From Paucimonas sp. (GTDB lineage: Bacteria; Pseudomonadota; Gammaproteobacteria; Burkholderiales; Burkholderiaceae_D), in assembly GCA_029266815.1 (NCBI GenBank), contig JAQSWC010000025.1, forward strand, positions 1 through 10,060: a stretch of DNA of 10,060 nt, written 5' to 3'. Of the stretch, positions 5,081-10,060 are shown one piece after another. Within the stretch, counting starts at the first letter, position 1, and each line of letters starts with the position of its first letter. The notes beneath the pieces were generated by a model. That model was not told where the DNA came from and searched no databases. It saw only the letters and a program-made list of their open reading frames with translations. The position numbers were made by a program, and so were the translations under genes.

Positions 5081-7870
5081 TTACAGCGAATTCAGGAAGT
5101 TCAGGAGATCCGTCTTCTGCGTACTGGTCAAATTCACGTACGCATTCTTCGCTGCTTCGCCTTCGCCGCCGTGCCACAGGATCGCTTCGTCGATCGTTCT
5201 GGCGCGGCCATCGTGCAGGTAGCTATGGACCGGTGTGCACACCTGCGAGCCCTGCGGACCATCAGGTACACCACCCGTGACGCAGGCATTCAGGCCAAGG
5301 CCCCACAGCGGCGCGGTACGCCACTCGGAACCCGATGCCTGGCCTTCGCCAAGGTTATCCGCCAGACCAGGGCCCATGTCGTGGAGCAACATGTCCGTGT
5401 ACGGCGAGATGGTCTGGCTGCGCAGCTCTGCCAGCGGATGGTACTGGCTGGTTGTAAAGCTTGGTGTATGGCAGCCGGCGCAACCAATGTTGGTGAAGAC
5501 GGTTTTGCCGTTGGCGACCGACGTGCTGTTGTAGTTGCGCTGAGGCGGCACGCCCAGCAACGAGATGTATTTCACCAGGTTGTTGAGATTCGTATCGCTT
5601 ACTTCGGAGCCGCTTGCGCCACAACCGGACTGACTGGAACCGCAGTCAGGATTCGGCAGTACCGAGCTGTTCACGCCCATATCGCTATTAAGCGCTTGCG
5701 CCACCTGATGCTTCACGCTGCTTGTGGCAGCTTTGTAGCCGAAGCGTCCGAGGCGCGTCTGTCCGGTCACAGGATCCGTAACGCGGTTGGCGCGACCCGA
5801 AATGCCGGTGCCGCTCGGATTTTCTTTCGCGAGAATTGCCGATTCCGGAATTGCTTCGAGCAAGCCGATACCGACCAGGCTTGGCGCAATACGACCCGAG
5901 AACCTGCTCGGCACGGTACCGGTGAACTGGTAGTTCGGCTTACGCAGATTGCCGGTTAGCGTCCATGATGCGATCGAGACGTTACCTTCGCTTGAGGCAC
6001 CGCTGTTGGCGATCGGTTGGAGCACCTTGCCCAGGGTCGGATGCGGGTTGCCATTGGCATCGCCCACCTTGAACACCCATTTATCCAGAGCCTGGCCAAC
6101 GGGGTTGGGCGCTGCGCGGCCATTGCGCACGTGGCAGCTTGCGCAGCTTTCCTTGACGTAACGCGGCCCTGCTTTGCCGGACAGTTCGGTAAATGCGGGG
6201 TTTTCTACCGGACGCTCATCATGTACACCGTTGACGAACGAGCTGTGATGTACGCGACGGCCTAGCACGAACGGCTGACCATTGTCGTAACCGAGGTTGC
6301 CCGCCATCTGCATGAAGCGGTTGTCAGGCTCATTCGACGTCATCGCGTGAATCGTGGTGCGGCCGCCAAGCCATGCGCTTTGCGGAATCGCCACGGAGTC
6401 CTCAACGCCGCCGTGAGGCGTGGAGCCGCCGATATCCCACGGCTTCAGGCCTTCGCCCACAACGTACAGGAAGGTGGTGCCGTAGTAGTTTGCACGACCG
6501 TTAGGTACGCTCGGATGCAGGAACTGGCTCAACTCGAACTCCATCTTGTCGCCCTTTTGAATCTGGCGGAAGTTGTACAGGCAGTTCGTGGTGCGTTCCT
6601 TCCAGTAGTTCAGGTCGTTGATCTTGTTCATGACACCGTTGTCGCAGAATTCGGCCACGGTGTTGACGCCGCGGTAGAACCAGCGATTCTCGGCCTCCAG
6701 ATCGTCGAGTCTCCATTGAGTGCGCACGTTCATTCTTACCGCCGTACCGCCTTTGGCGACGTAGTCCACGATTTCGATCGAGGCCGTGCGGTGTTCCCAG
6801 TAGAAGCTCAAGTAATGGTCGTATGCCTGGAACTGATCTTCCTTGGCGTGACGATCGCGAGCGCGGTCCGAAATGCGGGTGACAAGCGCGTCGCCGCGAT
6901 CGAACGTGATTGCCGGTTCGAGAGCAGTGGTGCTGTTAAATAACGGCACAACAGTCGGCGTTGGGGTAGGAGTTGGGGTGGGTGTAGGAGTCGGGGTAGG
7001 TGTAGGCGTCGGGGTAGGTGTCGGGGTCGGTGTAGGAGTAGGGGTCGGAGTAGGTGTGGGACTGCAGCTTGCACCGTTGATGCGGATCCAGTTCAGGTTG
7101 AAGCCGGCTGTGGTGATAAACGTGCCCAGGTTATAGGTACCGGCATTAACACTGATGTTACGTTGAACCGTGCTCCAGACCTGCCATCCGCCGGTGGCGG
7201 GAACGGGCGTCGTGCCGAGCTGGATGGCGCCGGCATTCAGGTCAGCCGAAATCACGCCGCCGCCATTCTGGCTGGCCACGCGATCTTGGAGGGTATAGGT
7301 ACCGGTAGTCGGGAAGGTCACGCTGTTGTGGGCCAGCCATTCACCGTTTTCCGTCCAGCCAACGTTATAGCCGGCGCCTGTATCGCCCGTAATCTCAATA
7401 TCGACATCGCCCGTGCGGTACTGGCCGCCGGTGTTGCCAGGCGTGGTGTCATACGCTGCCGAATAATTCTCTGCTTGCAACGTGCAGCTTGGCGTAGGCG
7501 TTGGAGTCGGAGTTGGGGTCGGTGTCGGTGTAGGTGTAGGGGTTGGAGTCGGTGTAGGCGTAGGTGTTGGGGTCGGTGTAGGGGTAGTGCCGCACAAGAA
7601 ACCGGGGGTCCAGGGCTGTCCACTACCTGCAGGGCCGCTGTTGGTTAGCGGATCCTGGTTCTGGGTCCAGAAGGCAGCCGTATAGTTCCTACCGGAACGG
7701 CTGACCTTGGCACCGCCGTTATAAGCAGTTGTTGCAACCCACGCAGCACTACAGGCTTCACCGTCAGCTAATTGCTTAGATGTGCCTTGATCTTGCGAAG
7801 AGCCGCCGCAACCGGCAAGCATGGTTAATGAGAGGCCTGCGATCAGGCCCTGAATAATGGTCCGTTTCAA
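5081..7870 (-). CDS. Surface lipoprotein: CBM5/12 - CBM6 - di-haem oxidoreductase (DUF1111/DHOR)
   Basis: A 929-residue modular redox lipoprotein. Residues 1-20 are a type II signal peptide with lipobox LAGC (C21); the following GGSS has no Asp at +2, so outer-membrane sorting is expected. Residues 40-93 match CBM5/12 chitin-binding modules (W44, AYNGG 49-53, Y63, W68, W87). A Pro-Thr linker covers 97-127. Residues 129-269 match CBM6 (AENYS, TPGNTGGQYRTGDVDI, GYNVGWTENGEWL). A second linker covers 271-306. Residues about 307-500 are unassigned. The rest is DUF1111: haem site CASCH 576-580, LVGIGLLEAIP, GISGRAN, LGRFGYKA, haem site CAGCH 797-801, SPYTDMLLHDMG 822-832, WRTAPLWGLG, LHDGRARTIDEAILWHGG 885-901. 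DUF1111 proteins are putative MauG/di-haem peroxidase relatives, usually without binding modules. The start is TTG, supported by AAGGAG. I infer periplasmic haem attachment, surface display and oxidative or electron-transfer action on chitin- or glucan-containing material. Confidence 0.93.
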   Translation of the reverse strand: MKRTIIQGLIAGLSLTMLAGCGGSSQDQGTSKQLADGEACSAAWVATTAYNGGAKVSRSGRNYTAAFWTQNQDPLTNSGPAGSGQPWTPGFLCGTTPTPTPTPTPTPTPTPTPTPTPTPTPTPTPTPSCTLQAENYSAAYDTTPGNTGGQYRTGDVDIEITGDTGAGYNVGWTENGEWLAHNSVTFPTTGTYTLQDRVASQNGGGVISADLNAGAIQLGTTPVPATGGWQVWSTVQRNISVNAGTYNLGTFITTAGFNLNWIRINGASCSPTPTPTPTPTPTPTPTPTPTPTPTPTPTPTPTPTPTVVPLFNSTTALEPAITFDRGDALVTRISDRARDRHAKEDQFQAYDHYLSFYWEHRTASIEIVDYVAKGGTAVRMNVRTQWRLDDLEAENRWFYRGVNTVAEFCDNGVMNKINDLNYWKERTTNCLYNFRQIQKGDKMEFELSQFLHPSVPNGRANYYGTTFLYVVGEGLKPWDIGGSTPHGGVEDSVAIPQSAWLGGRTTIHAMTSNEPDNRFMQMAGNLGYDNGQPFVLGRRVHHSSFVNGVHDERPVENPAFTELSGKAGPRYVKESCASCHVRNGRAAPNPVGQALDKWVFKVGDANGNPHPTLGKVLQPIANSGASSEGNVSIASWTLTGNLRKPNYQFTGTVPSRFSGRIAPSLVGIGLLEAIPESAILAKENPSGTGISGRANRVTDPVTGQTRLGRFGYKAATSSVKHQVAQALNSDMGVNSSVLPNPDCGSSQSGCGASGSEVSDTNLNNLVKYISLLGVPPQRNYNSTSVANGKTVFTNIGCAGCHTPSFTTSQYHPLAELRSQTISPYTDMLLHDMGPGLADNLGEGQASGSEWRTAPLWGLGLNACVTGGVPDGPQGSQVCTPVHSYLHDGRARTIDEAILWHGGEGEAAKNAYVNLTSTQKTDLLNFLNSL
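6953..7060 (-). repeat. Hexanucleotide tandem repeat encoding (Pro-Thr)18 linker 2
   Basis: Eighteen Pro-Thr units encoded by degenerate GGNGTN hexamers (plus-strand reading) link CBM6 to the catalytic half. Third-codon bases vary between units, so the array is old or selected against exact repeats. Loss or gain of a unit keeps the frame. Confidence 0.95.
7490..7582 (-). repeat. Hexanucleotide tandem repeat encoding Pro-Thr linker 1
   Basis: Thirty-one residues of alternating Pro and Thr separate CBM5/12 from CBM6. The DNA is the same degenerate GGNGTN hexamer as linker 2, so the two arrays (about 430 bases apart) could recombine and delete the CBM6 module in frame. Confidence 0.95.
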
Positions 7871-7875
7871 GTTTG

Positions 7876-7883
7876 TCTCCTTT
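7876..7883 (-). promoter_or_regulatory. Ribosome binding site fixing the TTG start of the lipoprotein
   Basis: On the minus strand AAAGGAGA precedes ACAAAC and then TTG (7870-7868), an ideal spacing. The peptide from there, MKRTIIQGLIAGLSLTMLAGC, is a textbook lipoprotein signal, so the unusual TTG start is well supported. Confidence 0.85.
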
Positions 7884-7974
7884 TTAGTACTTATTGGGGC
7901 ACTAGAGCGCGGGCTAGGGGTAGCCAGTAAATATGCTTTCGTGGCAACTTATATTACGGCGAATAAAGGTTATA

Positions 7975-7991
7975 TGAAAGCGCTTTCTCAA
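7975..7991. promoter_or_regulatory. Candidate LacI-family operator O1
   Basis: Contains the perfect 12-bp palindrome GAAAGCGCTTTC (7976-7987) in the context TGAAAGCGCTTTCTCAA. This resembles the CG-centred operators of LacI/GalR-family sugar regulators. It would lie just downstream of the predicted transcription start of the lipoprotein gene. The 13-base segment AGCGCTTTCTCAA recurs exactly at 8022-8034. Confidence 0.6.
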
Positions 7992-8008
7992 GAATTGCGC
8001 GAATTCTT
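7990..8008. promoter_or_regulatory. Palindrome over the predicted transcription start
   Basis: AAGAATT (7990-7996) and AATTCTT (8002-8008) are perfect inverted arms around GCGCG. The element covers the start point and touches the -10 hexamer, between the two operators. It may be a further protein site or simply AT-rich promoter DNA. Confidence 0.35.
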
Positions 8009-8034
8009 ATAATCTTTTGTGAGCGCTTTCTCAA
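8006..8034 (-). promoter_or_regulatory. Sigma70-type promoter of the di-haem lipoprotein gene
   Basis: Minus-strand TTGAGA (8034-8029) and TATAAG (8011-8006), separated by exactly 17 bases, each match the consensus at 5 of 6 positions. Transcription should start near 7999, giving a leader of about 130 bases. Operator O2 overlaps the -35 element and spacer; O1 lies near +10 to +25. Confidence 0.65.
8020..8034. promoter_or_regulatory. Candidate LacI-family operator O2, overlapping the -35 element
   Basis: TGAGCGCTTTCTCAA shares AGCGCTTTCTCAA with O1 but has one degenerate half. The AGCGCT centres are 43 bases apart, about four helical turns, so both sites face the same side of the DNA. A bound repressor would block polymerase directly and could loop with O1. 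Confidence 0.55.
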
Positions 8035-8050
8035 AAAGTGTTGTAAGGCA

Positions 8051-8079
8051 TTCAGTGGTACTAAACTGGTCCTTATAAT
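8051..8079 (+). promoter_or_regulatory. Possible rightward promoter with perfect -10
   Basis: TATAAT at 8074-8079 is a perfect -10; TTCAGT at 8051-8056, 17 bases upstream, is a poor -35. It points towards the doubtful frame and the ccm genes, and could drive them with a long leader. Confidence 0.3.
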
Positions 8080-8154
8080 TGCTGCGATGCACAAGCATTT
8101 TGCGAGTGAAACGCTTGATTTTTAAATGCCAGGCCAGAACTCGCCATTCGATTT

Positions 8155-8484
8155 TTGAAAGCTAGAAATATCGGTTACGTGGATGAAACTGGCGTATCCT
8201 GCGATGCTCTCAAAACACCTGCCGAAAAATCAGGAAAGAGGGTCGGGACGATAAGCGATACCGAGCGGAAGATCATTGCGAGGGAGTGTTTGGTAGCAAG
8301 AGCAATTTATGATGTTCCGTTCGCATTCATTACTCCCGACACGGCAACCGGTAGAAACATTGACCGCGCAAGTGGCAAGACCGAAATCGTTGCACTTAGA
8401 CGTCATCCGGATACTTTTTTCCTGTTTCCGGAAGGCACACTAGATGATTATGAATTTTCAAAAACAATCTTCACATTTGCTTGA
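8155..8484 (+). other. Doubtful open reading frame without ATG, between divergent genes
   Basis: An open frame of up to 109 codons that I do not recognise. It has no in-frame ATG: the only starts are TTG at 8155 or GTG at 8179, and neither has a ribosome binding site. An in-frame stop lies at 8116-8118, so it cannot extend much further left. The peptide is not low-complexity (for example ARECLVARAIYDVPFAF and FLFPEGTLDDYEF) and the frame stops one base before the first possible ccmA ATG. The surrounding DNA is more AT-rich than the flanking genes. It may be a decayed gene fragment, a small real protein, or chance. If it is not coding, 7871-8496 is a 626-base gap holding only the promoter and operator elements listed. 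A weak candidate promoter for ccmA inside it is TTGCAC (8390-8395) with TACTTT (8412-8417). Confidence 0.3.
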
Positions 8485-8496
8485 ATGCGAACGCGG

Positions 8497-9132
8497 ATGA
8501 CTTTGAAGGCACATCAACTTACCTGTGTTCGCGGCGAGCGCAAGCTCTTCAGTGGCGTTGCCTTTGAAATCAGCGCCGGCGACGCGTTGCGGGTGGCGGG
8601 AACAAACGGCAGTGGCAAAACCAGCCTCTTGCGAATGCTGTGCGGCTTGACGCAAGCCCTTGAAGGAGAAGTGCGCTGGCATGGCCGCAACATTCGGGAG
8701 TGTCGCGAGGAATTCACACGTAACCTCGTCTACCTCGGCCATGCAAGCGGCGTAAAAGATGATCTGCTGGCCTGGGAAAACATTGCCGTCGCATCAACCC
8801 TATCCGGTACTCCGGCCACCCGGGAGGATGCGATCCGGTCGCTGGAACATCTCGGCCTCCGGCGAGCCGTACACCTGCCGACCAGAGTGCTTTCCCAGGG
8901 GCAGCGCAAGCGCGTGGCGTTGGCCCGTCTGCAGCTCAGCGCAGCCGCTCCGCTATGGATTCTCGATGAGCCCTTTACGGCGCTTGACCAGAATTCGGTC
9001 AACGAATTGTGCGTCACGCTCAACAACCACCTGGCCAATGGCGGCATGCTGATCTACACCACGCATCAGGAAATCGACCTGATTGCGCGCCGCTCTCTTT
9101 GCCTTGATCTGAGCCGGGGCACTCTATGTTGA
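8497..9132 (+). CDS. ccmA: Haem exporter ATP-binding protein CcmA
   Basis: The ATPase of the CcmABCD complex, which releases holo-CcmE from CcmC during System I cytochrome c maturation. ABC motifs, counted from the alternative ATG at 8485: Walker A GTNGSGKT 39-46, the CcmA-typical YLGHASGVKDDLLAWENI 83-100, signature LSQGQ 136-140, Walker B LWILDE 157-162 and H-loop His 194. Length (about 211 residues) is normal for CcmA. Two ATGs compete: 8485 follows directly on the preceding stop, while 8497 starts MTLKAHQLTCVRGERKLF, which fits the family start better; neither has a clear ribosome site. The reading frame overlaps ccmB by 7 bases, so the two subunits are translationally coupled. This appears to be the first gene of the ccm operon. 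Confidence 0.93.
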   Translation: MTLKAHQLTCVRGERKLFSGVAFEISAGDALRVAGTNGSGKTSLLRMLCGLTQALEGEVRWHGRNIRECREEFTRNLVYLGHASGVKDDLLAWENIAVASTLSGTPATREDAIRSLEHLGLRRAVHLPTRVLSQGQRKRVALARLQLSAAAPLWILDEPFTALDQNSVNELCVTLNNHLANGGMLIYTTHQEIDLIARRSLCLDLSRGTLC

Positions 9133-9794
9133 CGACGTTGTATTGCGTGATCCGGCGTGATCTCTTGCTGGTATTCCGGCGCCGTGCGGATGTGCTGACC
9201 ACCTTGTTTTTTTTCGTGATCGTCTCTACTCTGTTCCCCCTTGGCGTTGGGCCTGAGCAAGGGCTGCTGCGAACGATGGCGCCCGGCGTCCTTTGGGTGG
9301 CTGCGCTGCTGGCGTCGATGCTGGCGCTGGGCCGGCTGTTTGCGCTCGATTACGCAGACGGCACGCTCGAACAGATGCTGTTATCGTCCGAGCCGCTCTC
9401 TGTAATTGTCATCGGCAAGGTGCTGGCGCATTGGCTTGTCTCCGGCTTCCCGTTGATACTGGTGGCCCCGCTGCTCGCAGTGCAGTTCGATCTGCCGCCC
9501 GCGTCGATCGCGGTACTGGTATCCAGCCTGTTGATCGGTACGCCGATCCTCAGCCTGATCGGCGCAATCGGTGCCGCATTGACGCTTGGCGTGCGCGGCG
9601 GGGGAGTGCTGGTTTCCCTCCTCGTACTGCCGCTGTATATTCCGGTGCTGATCTTCGGCGCCGGAGCGGTGGGGGCCGAAGCGTCGGGGCTCGGCGGCGA
9701 AGCGCATCTGTTGCTGCTGGGCGGATTGCTCGCCGGTGCCTCGGCTTTGACGCCCTGGGCCACGGCAGTGTCGCTGCGCATCGCGCTGGAATGA
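9126..9794 (+). CDS. ccmB: Haem exporter membrane protein CcmB
   Basis: A 222-residue inner-membrane subunit of the CcmABCD complex. About six membrane segments are visible (roughly residues 22-40, 51-72, 98-120, 126-153, 160-182 and 193-217). Family landmarks include RRDLLLVFRRRADVLTTLFFF near the N-terminus, ALDYADGTLEQMLLSSEPL (73-91) and the Pro-rich LPLYIPVLIFGAGA (168-181). Length agrees with CcmB from other proteobacteria. The ATG at 9126 lies inside the end of ccmA (7-base overlap), typical of this operon. It pairs with CcmA to couple ATP hydrolysis to release of haem-loaded CcmE. Nothing is missing or disrupted. Confidence 0.95.
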   Translation: MLTTLYCVIRRDLLLVFRRRADVLTTLFFFVIVSTLFPLGVGPEQGLLRTMAPGVLWVAALLASMLALGRLFALDYADGTLEQMLLSSEPLSVIVIGKVLAHWLVSGFPLILVAPLLAVQFDLPPASIAVLVSSLLIGTPILSLIGAIGAALTLGVRGGGVLVSLLVLPLYIPVLIFGAGAVGAEASGLGGEAHLLLLGGLLAGASALTPWATAVSLRIALE

Positions 9795-9833
9795 CGATGC
9801 CTCGATTTGAAATCTTCTAGGAGTATTACTGCA

Positions 9834-10060
9834 ATGTCAGCCACCAACGACACCCTGTCCGGAAGACCGCCGTTGAGCGCGAGCGTCTGGTTCAAGTACG
9901 CATCGCCTCAAACGTTCTTCCCGCTCGCGGGAAAACTGATACCCGTATTTGCGGTCATCGGCACGCTGCTGTGCATTATCGGAATGTACATTGGATTCTT
10001 CGTCGCTCCCACTGACCACCAGCAGGGCGAGGCTTACCGGATTATTTTCCTGCACGTTCC
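9834..10060 (+). CDS. ccmC: Haem-handling membrane protein CcmC (3' end outside window)
   Basis: The first 75 codons of CcmC, which loads haem onto CcmE in the periplasm and contains the WWD domain further downstream. The visible part reads MSATNDTLSGRPPLSASVW, then FKYASPQTFFPLAGKLIPVF, a first membrane segment (about residues 36-58), GFFVAPTDHQQGEAYRIIF and the start of LHVP, which is the classic CcmC beginning. An AGGAG site (9819-9823) lies 10 bases before the ATG. It follows ccmB by 39 bases. The gene is cut by the window edge, not broken. Confidence 0.95.
   Translation, partial: MSATNDTLSGRPPLSASVWFKYASPQTFFPLAGKLIPVFAVIGTLLCIIGMYIGFFVAPTDHQQGEAYRIIFLHV

Noticed and set aside
4985..5959. 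324-codon plus-strand open frame
   Set aside because: It lies opposite the DUF1111 coding region, has arbitrary composition and no domain; the minus strand carries haem motifs and the full family signature.
6873..7136. Open frame on the plus strand with a long Val-Gly repeat
   Set aside because: It is the antisense reading of the Pro-Thr linker 2 hexamers; a second one at 7482-7685 mirrors linker 1.
6953..7582. Possible CRISPR-like or satellite repeat
   Set aside because: The hexamers have no spacers, stay in frame and encode standard Pro-Thr linkers.
8087..8125. Short ORF MHKHFASETLDF just after TATAAT
   Set aside because: Twelve codons with no supporting signal; a leader peptide role cannot be argued from sequence.
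9791..9820. Nine-codon ORF overlapping the ccmB stop (MTMPRFEIF)
   Set aside because: Too short, no ribosome site; CcmD is larger and hydrophobic and normally follows ccmC.

Overview
The window looks like the chromosome of a betaproteobacterium. It is fairly GC-rich, and the cytochrome c maturation genes at the right end read like Burkholderiales proteins. Within that order, Oxalobacteraceae relatives of Collimonas, Herminiimonas or Massilia seem the best fit; this placement is inference from protein style, not a search.

Left part (1-4960). A hybrid sensor histidine kinase (REC-PAS-HisKA-HATPase-REC) enters from the left edge. A calcineurin-type metallophosphoesterase follows on the same strand. 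Next comes a minus-strand pair: a soluble RsbRD-type sensor histidine kinase and, coupled by an ATGA overlap, a 95-residue helix-turn-helix-like protein. Divergent from that pair is a 113-residue cysteine-containing protein of unknown function.

Central part (5081-8040). One large minus-strand gene encodes a 929-residue lipoprotein. In order it has a type II signal peptide, a CBM5/12 chitin-binding module, a Pro-Thr linker, a CBM6 module, a second Pro-Thr linker, about 180-200 residues I cannot assign, and a two-CxxCH di-haem oxidoreductase (DUF1111/DHOR) domain. It has a TTG start with a strong ribosome binding site, a good sigma70-type promoter bracketed by two AGCGCT-centred LacI-family-like operators, and a strong terminator. 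This looks like a surface-anchored redox enzyme targeted to polysaccharide and controlled by a sugar-responsive repressor. It is the most interesting item in the window.

Right part (8041-10060). After about 450 bases with only a doubtful ATG-less reading frame, the System I cytochrome c maturation operon begins: ccmA, ccmB (7-base overlap) and ccmC (cut by the window edge). This pathway attaches haem to CxxCH motifs in the periplasm, so it would be needed to mature the di-haem lipoprotein encoded divergently next door.

No rRNA, tRNA, CRISPR array, insertion sequence or phage gene was seen.
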